The notes under the pieces were generated by a model, which ran no database searches, had not been told where the DNA came from, and saw only the letters and a program-made list of their open reading frames with translations. Shown piece after piece: positions 46,508 through 54,652 of a stretch of 64,000 bases of DNA (within the stretch, counting starts at the first letter, position 1; each line of letters begins with the position of its first letter). The DNA comes from Anaerotignum neopropionicum. GTDB taxonomy: Bacteria; Bacillota; Clostridia; Lachnospirales; Anaerotignaceae. Both the position numbers and the translations under genes were made by a program. The stretch is taken from the NCBI RefSeq assembly GCF_001571775.1, contig NZ_LRVM01000004.1:62001-126000 (forward strand), given 5' to 3'.

Positions 46508-46895
46508 ACCCCCAATAATAGTTTTAGCGATAGAGTTTGATAATGTTACTTTAAAAGGAAGGGCTTTACTACGGTTGATTCAAAAGGTTAGGTCGTTTTA
46601 TACAGAGCTTATCAATAGGAATTTGTTTTTCTAAAAAGATTTGAACTTGCTATATTATGAGAATGAATTCAATCGCCTTTGTGATAATTTTCAAAGCGTG
46701 GAAAGGGCGATTTTACCAATAATTACAGGGATACAAATAAATTTTGCTTTTGAAAAAAAGGGAGAGGGTTATGAAAAAGCCATAATTTTTTGTGGAATTT
46801 GCTAAGCCGCAAACGCAAGGATAATACGAATTTATTTACAAAAATCTACTGTAATAACCGGCCGATTTTCATTTAGAATATTATTTAGAATAACA

Positions 46896-46977
46896 TTGAC
46901 ATTGAGAACGCTGTTCCTTATAATGAAATAGAAACAAACAATTCCCTCTTAAAAAATAAACATTCTACAATGTAGAA
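46896..46977 (+). promoter_or_regulatory. Promoter of the catabolic operon with candidate IclR operators
   Basis: TTGACA, 17-base spacer, TATAAT (46896-46924), near consensus. GAACGCTGTTC (46906-46916) sits within the spacer. TTCTACAATGTAGAA (46963-46977), a perfect 15-base palindrome, lies in the leader before the ribosome site. The 15-base size matches known IclR operators; this arrangement suggests tight repression. Confidence 0.7.
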
Positions 46978-46995
46978 CGAAAGGAGAATGAAATT

Positions 46996-47448
46996 ATGGT
47001 AGGTAAAAAGGTTGTTCATCACTTAATGATGAGTGCAAAAGATGGACATTATGTAGGAGATTTGGTTAATGGCGCTAGAATCGTAAATCAGTGGGGCGAC
47101 GTTGGTACAGAGCTTATGGTTTATGTAGACGGTGACATAAGCTTGTTCTTAGGCTATAAAGATATTGAATTCACAGCACCTGTATATGTAGGTGATTTTA
47201 TGGAATATCATGGTTGGATTGAAAAAGTTGGAAATCAATCCTATTTATGTAAATTTGAGGCTTGGAAGGTTGCTACCATGCTCAACAGAACAGATGCTGA
47301 TATGACAGGGATCGAGCACACAGCCGCAACAGCTTGCGAACCTCCTGTATTGTGTGGTACAGCCACAGGTAGTCTTTATATTGCAAAAAAAGACCAGAGA
47401 GGCCCTCAGGAATCTTCATTTCAAGACAGAAAACATCCTGGTGAATAA
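46996..47448 (+). CDS. acl: Beta-alanyl-CoA:ammonia-lyase
   Basis: 150 aa, AAAGGAG before ATG 46996. Hotdog-fold lyase. The opening MVGKKVVHHLMMSAKDGHYV and the blocks GDVGTELMVYVDGDISLF, APVYVGDFMEYHGWIEKVGN, PPVLCGTATGSL and KKDQRGPQESSF match my memory of the C. propionicum Acl enzymes almost residue for residue, far better than the related 3-aminobutyryl-CoA lyases of lysine fermentation. The reaction is beta-alanyl-CoA to acryloyl-CoA plus ammonia. It lacks a nearby CoA-transferase to make its substrate from beta-alanine; instead, a 2-oxoacid oxidoreductase follows, which could make beta-alanyl-CoA directly. A strong promoter precedes it. Confidence 0.9.
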   Translation: MVGKKVVHHLMMSAKDGHYVGDLVNGARIVNQWGDVGTELMVYVDGDISLFLGYKDIEFTAPVYVGDFMEYHGWIEKVGNQSYLCKFEAWKVATMLNRTDADMTGIEHTAATACEPPVLCGTATGSLYIAKKDQRGPQESSFQDRKHPGE

Positions 47449-47573
47449 ATAGAAACAAATTTTTACTTGCTAATAATGAGCAATTTACTCATTACTTTAG
47501 ACTTTAGACATTGGGCGGATTATAATTTTAAATCCGCCCTCCTCAAAAAAAGAAAAAGGAGGGAGATACTCCT

Positions 47574-47789
47574 ATGAATATTGTAAAAATTGAATTTGAT
47601 AGATGCAAAGAATGTCATTACTGTGTTAAATTTTGCCCCAAAAAAATTTTGGTAAATGGGGAAAAAATTAATAAGCAGGGATATTACACCCCCATAGTTA
47701 CAAATATGGAGGAATGTATTGCCTGCGGAACTTGTGCTCGCGTTTGTCCTGAAGGAGCCATTGAAGTAATGAAAGACGTTTTGGAGTAA
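47574..47789 (+). CDS. 2-oxoacid:ferredoxin oxidoreductase, delta (2[4Fe-4S]) subunit
   Basis: 71 aa, GGAGGG before ATG 47574. Two [4Fe-4S] motifs: CKECHYCVKFCP and CIACGTCARVCP. Small ferredoxin-like subunit of the KorABCD/VorABCD type, carrying electrons from the thiamine site to external ferredoxin. Order delta-alpha-beta-gamma is a normal arrangement. Confidence 0.88.
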   Translation: MNIVKIEFDRCKECHYCVKFCPKKILVNGEKINKQGYYTPIVTNMEECIACGTCARVCPEGAIEVMKDVLE

Positions 47790-47802
47790 AGGAGGCGATT
47801 AC

Positions 47803-48852
47803 GTGGGCGAAAAAGTATTTATGCAAGGAAATGCAGCATTATCAGAAGCTGCAATTCGTGCGGGTTGCAAGATGTTCTTTGGCTACCCGATTACACCATC
47901 CAGTGAAATGCCTGAGTATTATGCAGAACAGGCACCTGGTAGAGATTTGGTTTTTGTGCAGGCAGAAACAGAGGTGGCCGCATTTAACATGATTGCAGGA
48001 GCAGCAGCGGCTGGTAAAAGAGCCATGACAGGCACGGCAGGCCCAGGGTTTAGCCTTGGACAGGAAGCAATGAGCTATATGGCAGCGGCAGCATTGCCGG
48101 CGGTAGTTGTAAACGTGATGAGACCGGGTCCGGCCGATGGTGAAATATTAGCTTCTCAAGGCGACTATTTCCAGGCAACCAAGGGCGGCGGTCATGGAGA
48201 TTACAATGTAATCTGTTTAACACCCTATTCTGTTCAAGAACAGGTAGATATGATAGGGGAAGCTTTTGAGCTGGCTGAGAAGTATTTAAATCCTGTTGTT
48301 TTGTTAAGTGATGCCACGTTGGCAAAAATGAGAGAAAACGTTGAACTTCCAAGTGAGATTGTTACCAAGGATGTTTCATTTGAAGGCGCGGTTACCGGTG
48401 CGAAAAACAGAGCGCACAATGTAATTACAACTTGCGGGGATGGTCCGGCACAATGGGAAGCGTTTAACCTGAAATTACAGGAGAAATTTCAAACCATTCG
48501 TGAAAATGAACAGCAATGGGAAAATATTCGAACAGAGGATGCGGAGATTATTATTGTAGCATTTGGTTCCGTTGCGAGAGTAGCCTTGGATACTGTAAAG
48601 CTTGCCAGAGAAAATGGATTAAAGGTGGGGATGATTCGTCCCAAGAGAGTATGGCCTTTCCCTGAAAAAGCATTCAAAGATATGGATGATAAAAAATTCT
48701 TCGTTGTTGAATTGAATGCAGGGCAGATGGTGGAAGATGTAAAGCTGTCTGTAAAAAACAAAGAAAATGTTCAATTCTATGGTCGCTTAGGTGGTTTTAC
48801 GCCTACCCCCATAGAATTATATGAAAAAATCCGTGAATTGTATTTGAAATAG
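47803..48852 (+). CDS. 2-oxoacid:ferredoxin oxidoreductase, alpha subunit
   Basis: 349 aa from GTG 47803 (AAAGGAGG upstream). MQGNAALSEAAIRAG, FFGYPITPSSEMPEYY, QAETEVAAFNMIAGAAAAGK (the Glu that activates thiamine) and TGTAGPGFSLGQE are hallmarks of the KorA/VorB fold. Residues about 235-345 (IVAFGSVARVALD, RPKRVWPFPEKAF) form the C-terminal domain. The branch fits 2-oxoglutarate or branched 2-oxoacid oxidoreductases and not pyruvate; substrate unproven. In context I propose 4-amino-2-oxobutanoate. Confidence 0.88.
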   Translation: MGEKVFMQGNAALSEAAIRAGCKMFFGYPITPSSEMPEYYAEQAPGRDLVFVQAETEVAAFNMIAGAAAAGKRAMTGTAGPGFSLGQEAMSYMAAAALPAVVVNVMRPGPADGEILASQGDYFQATKGGGHGDYNVICLTPYSVQEQVDMIGEAFELAEKYLNPVVLLSDATLAKMRENVELPSEIVTKDVSFEGAVTGAKNRAHNVITTCGDGPAQWEAFNLKLQEKFQTIRENEQQWENIRTEDAEIIIVAFGSVARVALDTVKLARENGLKVGMIRPKRVWPFPEKAFKDMDDKKFFVVELNAGQMVEDVKLSVKNKENVQFYGRLGGFTPTPIELYEKIRELYLK

Positions 48853-48867
48853 AAGGGAGTGCGAGAA

Positions 48868-49614
48868 ATGCAAGTTGTATATAAAAGACCATCTGCACTG
48901 CAGGATAACTATTTCAAATACTGCGGAGGATGCGGACACGCAATTATAAATAAATTAATTGCTGAAATTATTGATGAAAAAGGTTGGTTGGGAGATACCA
49001 TTATGGTATGGCCCATTGGATGTTCTGTTTATGCAGACCAGTATTTTAAAACTGATTCTATTTGTGCATTGCATGGACGGGCACCTGCACTTGCAACGGG
49101 TATTAAGCGTGCTCGTCCTCAAAACCTTGTAGTGGTTTATCAAGGTGATGGAGATATGGTTTCTGAGGGTATGTCTGAAATTATACATGCTGCAATTCGT
49201 GGTGAAAAATTCAGCGTAATTTTTGTGAATAATGCGATTTATGGTATGACTGGTGGTCAGATGGCTCCTACTACTTTGGAGGGGCAAAAGACCTCAACAA
49301 CACCCTATGGCAAATCAATTGCGCATGAAGGAGCGCCTGTAAATATGGCGGAACTCATTTCCAATATTACAGGGTGCATTTACAGCGAGAGAGTTGCAGT
49401 AAATAGCCCAAGAAATATCGCTATGACCAAAAAAGCCATTAGAAAATCCCTTGAGCTGCAAATGGAAGGCAAAGGCATGAGTTTTGTGGAAATTCTTTCA
49501 CCCTGTCCAACGGGCTGGGGATTGAAACCCCTAAAGTCACTGGATTTTGTTGAAGATAACATGATACCGGTATATCCTTTGGGTGTATTCAAGGATACGG
49601 AGGTGGATCACTGA
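48868..49614 (+). CDS. 2-oxoacid:ferredoxin oxidoreductase, beta (thiamine) subunit
   Basis: 248 aa from ATG 48868 (GGGAG upstream). YCGGCGHAIINKL is the N-terminal Cys motif, VWPIGCSVYADQYF, LHGRAPALATGIKRARP, then VVYQGDGDMVSEG with a following NNAIYGMTGGQ: the thiamine-diphosphate/Mg motif GDGD-N-N. ILSPCPTGWGLKP near the C-terminus is typical. Decarboxylates a 2-oxoacid and passes the acyl group to CoA. Confidence 0.9.
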   Translation: MQVVYKRPSALQDNYFKYCGGCGHAIINKLIAEIIDEKGWLGDTIMVWPIGCSVYADQYFKTDSICALHGRAPALATGIKRARPQNLVVVYQGDGDMVSEGMSEIIHAAIRGEKFSVIFVNNAIYGMTGGQMAPTTLEGQKTSTTPYGKSIAHEGAPVNMAELISNITGCIYSERVAVNSPRNIAMTKKAIRKSLELQMEGKGMSFVEILSPCPTGWGLKPLKSLDFVEDNMIPVYPLGVFKDTEVDH

Positions 49615-50141
49615 TGAAAAGTCAATTTATGTTTTCAGGCATAGGCGGACAAGGTGCTATTTCTATTGGCGAGCTGATTTGTACAGCAGCTATGAAAAAA
49701 GGATATGTTGTTACTTTTGCACCATCCTATGGTCAAGAAAAACGTGGTGGCCGTACAATGTGTCAAATGGTTGTTTCTGAGGAAATGGGATCACCCATCA
49801 TCTCTGAAGCCGACTTATTGCTGGTGATGGATGAACGTTCCTTGAAGGACTATGAAAAACAAGTGAAGGCGGGAGGATATTTGATTATTAATAGTAATAT
49901 GGTTGAAATCAAACCTGAAAGAACGGATATTCATGTGATTTATGTGCCCGCTAATGATATTGCTCATGAAATTGGGAATGCTAAGGTTGCAAATATGGTT
50001 GCTTTGGGCGTTGCCATGAAGCATTTGGATTTTGTGGATGTAGATTCGGTAAAGGCAGAATTAAAAGCTGTTTTTACTGGAAGTAAAGAAAGATTGATTC
50101 CAATCAACGAAGCCGCTCTTGATAGAGGGTATCAGTTTTAG
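49614..50141 (+). CDS. 2-oxoacid:ferredoxin oxidoreductase, gamma subunit
   Basis: 175 aa, start overlaps the beta stop by one base (TGATG). FSGIGGQGAISIGELI is the family's opening Gly-rich motif; APSYGQEKRGGRTMCQMVVS follows. Completes the four-subunit enzyme. Downstream gap of 97 bases before the dehydrogenase shows no terminator. Confidence 0.88.
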   Translation: MKSQFMFSGIGGQGAISIGELICTAAMKKGYVVTFAPSYGQEKRGGRTMCQMVVSEEMGSPIISEADLLLVMDERSLKDYEKQVKAGGYLIINSNMVEIKPERTDIHVIYVPANDIAHEIGNAKVANMVALGVAMKHLDFVDVDSVKAELKAVFTGSKERLIPINEAALDRGYQF

Positions 50142-50238
50142 AGAATAGCAATCTAAACTAGAGGGCAATGTATTTTAACATAAAATATAGTGCGGCAAAA
50201 AGTTATTAAGGAAGAAGTATAAGAATGGAGGAACGAAA

Positions 50239-51474
50239 ATGAGCAACAATCCTTTTGAAACATCACAAGCTTCACTGCATGCGGCAGCTGAAATTGGCAA
50301 AATCAATCCTGATGCAGTGAGATATCTGGAACAGCCCAAAAGAATTTTTCAATTTACAATTCCAATGAAGATGGATAACGGTGAATTGAGATTTTTTGAA
50401 GCTTACAGAGTGCATTTTAATGATGCCCTAGGACAGGTGAAAAACGGTTTAAGGTTTGTGCCTGATTTGGATTTGGACATCGTGAAAGCCTTGGGCCTCT
50501 GGATGACAATTAAGCATGCTGTTGCGGGTATCCCTGCCGGTGGCGGCAAGGGTGGGGTGAAGGTTGATCCTAGAACCCTTTCCGAAGGCGAGTATGAAAG
50601 ACTTTGCCGTGCATATATCCGTAAGCTACCTATGAAAGGGGCTTGGGTGGACGTTCCCGGCGCAGATATTGGCACAAGTGGCAAAACAATGGCATGGATG
50701 CTGGATGAATTAGAAGAAATCAAGCAGTTTCATCAGCCTGCTGCAATCAACGATAAGCCCGTGGCAGCAAATGGAACCCAGTTGAGCATGGAAGCTACTG
50801 GTACAGGCGTATTCTTCGTTACAAGAGAAGCGGTAAAAGATATGGGTATCCCCGGGGATGCAAAAATTGTGATTCAGGGTTTCGGCAATGTTGGCAGAAC
50901 CGCTGCGCTTTTGTTTCATGAAGCTGGTTTTAAGGTAGTGGCAATCGGTGACATTAAAAATGCGATTCATAACGAAAATGGCATTGATGTTCCTGCTTTG
51001 GTTGCGCATGTTGCAAAAACTGGTTATGTAGAAGGTTTTGCTGGCACGGTTGGTTTGAGCAATACAGATTTACTTGAGTTGCCTTGCGATATTTTAGTAC
51101 CGGCAGCAGTGCAGAGCGTATTAAATGCAGGAAATGCTGATAGAATTAAAGCAAAATTGATTATGGAGGCGGCAAACGGTCCTACAACACCAGAGGCGGA
51201 AGAGATTCTTCAGGCGAAGGGAATTAAGATTGTTCCTGATGTTTTGACAAATTGCGGCAGTGCAATTGTTTGTTCCTTTGAAAGAACACAGGGCTTAACA
51301 GATGATTATTGGTCTGCTGACAAAGTAAAAGCAAAATTGGAAGAAAGAATTGTAGAAGCATACAAAGCAACGAAAGCGGCATCTGAACAGCATGATACAT
51401 CTATGAGAAATGGCGCTTGGATCAATGCGCTTACAAAACTTCAGAATTCCATGAAAGCTCGTGGTTGGATTTAA
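50239..51474 (+). CDS. Glutamate-dehydrogenase-family amino acid dehydrogenase, atypical
   Basis: 411 aa, GGAGG before ATG 50239. Glu/Leu/Phe/Val dehydrogenase fold: GIPAGGGKGGVKVDP has the catalytic Lys, MTIKHA the second Lys, VDVPGADIG the Asp, and IQGFGNVGRTAA the NAD loop. Differences from glutamate dehydrogenases: GPTKGGIRFHP reads GQVKNGLRFVP, and NAGGVxVSYFEW reads NCGSAIVCSFER, so a Ser that binds the glutamate side-chain carboxylate is Cys and a Gly is Ser. The substrate pocket is changed. In this operon the predicted substrate is 2,4-diaminobutyrate (alpha-deamination to 4-amino-2-oxobutanoate); inference. Confidence 0.82.
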   Translation: MSNNPFETSQASLHAAAEIGKINPDAVRYLEQPKRIFQFTIPMKMDNGELRFFEAYRVHFNDALGQVKNGLRFVPDLDLDIVKALGLWMTIKHAVAGIPAGGGKGGVKVDPRTLSEGEYERLCRAYIRKLPMKGAWVDVPGADIGTSGKTMAWMLDELEEIKQFHQPAAINDKPVAANGTQLSMEATGTGVFFVTREAVKDMGIPGDAKIVIQGFGNVGRTAALLFHEAGFKVVAIGDIKNAIHNENGIDVPALVAHVAKTGYVEGFAGTVGLSNTDLLELPCDILVPAAVQSVLNAGNADRIKAKLIMEAANGPTTPEAEEILQAKGIKIVPDVLTNCGSAIVCSFERTQGLTDDYWSADKVKAKLEERIVEAYKATKAASEQHDTSMRNGAWINALTKLQNSMKARGWI

Positions 51475-51510
51475 TTATTATAAGTTTTGAGAGCTGGAAG
51501 GCGGCGTGAC

Positions 51511-52680
51511 ATGCTAAACTTTGAAGACTACAAACAAGAGGTCATAGAACTGAGACGACACTTTCATAGGCATCCTGAGTTGGGATTTCAGGAATATGAA
51601 ACTTCGAGGTTCATTCAAGAATACTTAACTGATTTAGGTTTGGAGCCTAAAACGATTGCAAAAACAGGAGTTGTTTCCTTAATTAAAGGAAAATATCCCG
51701 GCAAAACTTTGCTTTTAAGAGCCGACATGGATGCTTTGGCAATTCAAGAAGAGAATGATGTGGAATATATTTCCGAAAATCCTGGGGTAATGCATGCTTG
51801 TGGGCATGATGGACATATTGCCATGCTGTTGGTTGCAGCAAAGATTTTGTCCCGTCGAACAGAGGATATTCATGGAACCATTAAGCTGGTGTTTCAACCA
51901 AATGAAGAAGAAGATGGTGCAAGCTTTTTGGTAAAAGAAGGGGTGCTGGAAAATCCAAGAGTGGATTCTTCTTTTGCAATTCATCTTTGGACACCCATTC
52001 CCAGTGGGTATATTGGGTTGAAGAGCGGCCCAGTTATGGCAGAAATGTATAATTTTAAAATTGTACTTCGTGGAAAGGGAGGACATACTTCTTCACCCCA
52101 AAATTCTGTTGATCCCATTGTATGTGCCGCAAATATTATTCAAACCGTACAAAGCATTCAAACAAGAGAAATTGACCCGTTAGAGCCAACGGTGATTATG
52201 TTTGGCAAAATACAGGGTGGAACATCCTCCAATATCATTGCAGATACTGTTGAAATGGAAGGAACACTTAGATATCTTTATGATGGTGATGATGAAGGGG
52301 TACAGCAGCCTAGAAGACGCTTCAAGCGTATGGTGGAGGCTATTTGTGAAGCCTATCGTGTTTCATGTGAGGTTGAGTTTTTACCCAGCAGCTATACTGT
52401 GATTAATGAGGAAAAAAGCGTAGCCTTTCTAAAAGAATGTGTATTAAATCAAATTATTGATGGAAATAAGGTTGTTCCATATTGCTGCATGGGCGGTGAA
52501 GATTTTTCAGAGTATATCAATCATAACAACATACCCGGAGCCCTTGTATTTGTGGGAACGGGCAATCCGGCGGTTGGAAGCGATATTCCTCACCATAGAT
52601 GTGACTTTAATATTGATGAAAAAACATTGTTAACGGGTGTTAAAATCCATGTGTTGACTGCGTTAGAGTATTTAAAATAG
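51511..52680 (+). CDS. M20-family amidohydrolase (putative N-acetyl-diaminobutyrate deacetylase)
   Basis: 389 aa from ATG 51511 (GGAAGGCGG upstream); a TTG 24 bases earlier is not needed. Hippurate/N-acyl amino acid hydrolase type: HFHRHPELGFQEYET, RADMDALAIQEEN, HACGHDGHIAMLL, FQPNEEEDGA and a lid with GKGGHTSSPQNSVDP; C-terminal CCMGGEDFSEYI. Removes an acyl group from an amino acid in the cytoplasm. Placed directly before ectoine hydrolase, it is the natural candidate for N-acetyl-2,4-diaminobutyrate deacetylation, replacing the EutE/DoeB (AstE-fold) enzyme of proteobacteria, which is absent here. Confidence 0.85.
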   Translation: MLNFEDYKQEVIELRRHFHRHPELGFQEYETSRFIQEYLTDLGLEPKTIAKTGVVSLIKGKYPGKTLLLRADMDALAIQEENDVEYISENPGVMHACGHDGHIAMLLVAAKILSRRTEDIHGTIKLVFQPNEEEDGASFLVKEGVLENPRVDSSFAIHLWTPIPSGYIGLKSGPVMAEMYNFKIVLRGKGGHTSSPQNSVDPIVCAANIIQTVQSIQTREIDPLEPTVIMFGKIQGGTSSNIIADTVEMEGTLRYLYDGDDEGVQQPRRRFKRMVEAICEAYRVSCEVEFLPSSYTVINEEKSVAFLKECVLNQIIDGNKVVPYCCMGGEDFSEYINHNNIPGALVFVGTGNPAVGSDIPHHRCDFNIDEKTLLTGVKIHVLTALEYLK

Positions 52681-52714
52681 TAATATATATTCGGACAATA
52701 AAGGAGTGATTTTA

Positions 52715-53893
52715 ATGTTAATGCCTTTTGAAAAAAGGGAGTATCTTGAAAGACTTGCTAAAGTAAAAAAGAGCATGGCTGAAAAGGGGATTGATGTATT
52801 ATTGATTACAGATCCTGCGAATATGTGCTATGTGACAGGACATAATGCTTGGTCTTTTTATGTACATCAGATGGTTTTGATTAATATTGAGGAAGAAATG
52901 CCTTACTTTATTGGTCGCTATATGGATGCATTCTGCGGCGTTGTAAAAACAACATGGCTGGATGATGCTCATGTAAGAGCATATAGCGATGATCACGTTC
53001 AAAGCTTGGTGAAGCACCCCATGGATTATGTGGCATCTGTTGTCAAAGAGTTGGGGTTGGATCATAAGACCATCGCGGTAGAGATGGATAATTACTATTT
53101 TACTGCAAGAGCCTTTGAAAGATTGATTGCAGGTTTGCCCGACGCAACTTTTGTAGATGGTGATTTGTTGGTAAATTGGGTAAGAATCGTCAAATCTCCC
53201 AATGAAATTGCTTTACAGCGTAGAGCAGGCAAAATTGCCGAACTGGCGATGCAGGCTGCAATCGACAATCTTCGTGCAGGCGCACGCCAATGCGATGTTG
53301 TAGCAAAAATTTATGAAGCGCAGTTGCGCGGCACCCAAGAGTTTGGTGGCGACTACGCATCAATTGTACCTTTGATGCCTCAGGGAGAGACAGCAGGGGC
53401 ACCTCACTTAACATGGACAGACAAAAAATATCCTAATAATACTGTTATCGCCGTAGAACTGGCAGGCTGTCATATGAGATACCATTCTCCTATGGCAAGA
53501 ACTGTGTGCATCGGGAAACCTTCTAATCAAGTGATGGAAACAGCTGAAATTGCCATTGAAGGCTTAAATGCTGCCCTTGAACAGGTAAAACCGGGGAATA
53601 CATGTGAGCAGGTAGAAGCTGCATGGAGGAATGTGTTGGCAAAGCATGGGATGGAGAAGGAGTCCAGAATTGGCTATTCCATGGGCTTGAATTTCCCTCC
53701 CGATTGGGGCGAACATACTGCAAGCTTAAGACCTGGAGATAAAACAGTACTTGTGCCTGGCATGACATTCCATTGTATTCCTGGCATGTATTTAGATGAT
53801 TATGGTGTGTCTATTAGTGAAGCTCTTGTTGTGACAGAAACAGGACATGAGACATTTGCTCATTTCCCTAGAAAGCTTTTTGTTAACGACTAA
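52715..53893 (+). CDS. doeA: Ectoine hydrolase (DoeA/EutD, M24 fold)
   Basis: 392 aa from ATG 52715 (AAAGGAG upstream). The sequence follows DoeA/EutD closely from memory: LAKVKKSMAEKGIDVLLITD, DPANMCYVTGHNAWSFYVHQ, NYYFTARAFERLIAGLPDA, FGGDYASIVPLMPQGETAGA with HLTWTD, KESRIGYSMGLNFPPDWGEH and ASLRPGDKTVLVPGMTFH. The M24 metal ligands are gone (ELAGCHMRYHSPMAR instead of D-x-G-...-D-x-T-R), as in ectoine hydrolases, which work without metal. It opens the tetrahydropyrimidine ring of ectoine to N-acetyl-2,4-diaminobutyrate. A hairpin follows it. Confidence comes from long motif agreement, not from alignment. Confidence 0.85.
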   Translation: MLMPFEKREYLERLAKVKKSMAEKGIDVLLITDPANMCYVTGHNAWSFYVHQMVLINIEEEMPYFIGRYMDAFCGVVKTTWLDDAHVRAYSDDHVQSLVKHPMDYVASVVKELGLDHKTIAVEMDNYYFTARAFERLIAGLPDATFVDGDLLVNWVRIVKSPNEIALQRRAGKIAELAMQAAIDNLRAGARQCDVVAKIYEAQLRGTQEFGGDYASIVPLMPQGETAGAPHLTWTDKKYPNNTVIAVELAGCHMRYHSPMARTVCIGKPSNQVMETAEIAIEGLNAALEQVKPGNTCEQVEAAWRNVLAKHGMEKESRIGYSMGLNFPPDWGEHTASLRPGDKTVLVPGMTFHCIPGMYLDDYGVSISEALVVTETGHETFAHFPRKLFVND

Positions 53894-53905
53894 TTTTATT
53901 GCTAA

Positions 53906-53943
53906 GACAATAGGCACTGATCAGGGGATCGGTGCCTATTGTC
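53906..53943 (+). promoter_or_regulatory. Intercistronic hairpin before the TRAP genes
   Basis: Perfect 12-bp stem GACAATAGGCAC / GTGCCTATTGTC without a T-run. Likely a processing or partial termination site that separates enzyme and transporter messages. Confidence 0.65.
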
Positions 53944-54034
53944 GAAAATAGAGTGTTCTTTCGGAGCGAGAAAAGGAAAGAATACTATGGCAAGCGTAAA
54001 TCCTCGGTCCAATAAATGAGAGAGGTGGAAAAAA

Positions 54035-54652
54035 ATGATTGAGAAAATCAATAAATTTATTTTAAAAATTGAAGAGTTTTTGTTAGGCTATATCATTATT
54101 ATCATGGCAGTTTTGTTGGTTATCAATGTATTTTGCAGGAGTGTATTGAATAATAGTTTGAGCTTCGCCGAAGAATTGGGCGGATTTTTAATGGTAATTG
54201 TAACTTTCTTAGGAATCAGTACTGCAGCGAGATTTTATAAGCATATTAACATGAATGCCATTGTGGATAATGCACCCAGAGCGGTAAAAAAAGTAATGGC
54301 AATTGTCATTTCCGGCTTTACAACGGTTGTAACATCTTGGCTTACATACGTTTTTATCAGATATGCATTGGATAATGCAAAGGTAAGCCGCATCAGTACG
54401 GCATTGGAATTGCCCATGTGGATTTTAGTTGCAATTGTTGCATTAGGCATGTTTTTGGTTGCAGTACAATATTTGATTTGTTTTATTAAAAATATTACTC
54501 AACGTGACATTTATATGGGCTCCCATGTGAAATGTGGCGAAGGTATGGAAATGATTTATGAAGTGGAATATAAGGAATTTGAAAATAAAGAGTTGGAAGC
54601 AAATAGTGAGACAGAAAACAAGGTAGAGAATAAGGAGGTAGATGCTCCATGA
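54035..54652 (+). CDS. TRAP transporter small membrane subunit (DctQ type)
   Basis: 205 aa, GAGAGAGGTGG before ATG 54035. Four hydrophobic segments within residues 1-160 (FLLGYIIIIMAVLLVINVFC, FLMVIVTFLGISTAARF) are the DctQ pattern. The last 45 residues are an unusual Glu/Asn/Lys-rich cytosolic tail. The gene overlaps dctM by four bases (ATGA). Ectoine importers of TeaABC/UehABC type are TRAP systems. Confidence 0.85.
   Translation: MIEKINKFILKIEEFLLGYIIIIMAVLLVINVFCRSVLNNSLSFAEELGGFLMVIVTFLGISTAARFYKHINMNAIVDNAPRAVKKVMAIVISGFTTVVTSWLTYVFIRYALDNAKVSRISTALELPMWILVAIVALGMFLVAVQYLICFIKNITQRDIYMGSHVKCGEGMEMIYEVEYKEFENKELEANSETENKVENKEVDAP

Noticed and set aside
46996-47448. 3-aminobutyryl-CoA ammonia-lyase of lysine fermentation
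   Set aside because: No other lysine fermentation genes (kamA, kce, kdd) are present and the motifs match beta-alanyl-CoA lyase better.
52715-53893. Xaa-Pro aminopeptidase or creatinase
   Set aside because: The metal-binding residues are replaced and the motif set fits ectoine hydrolase.
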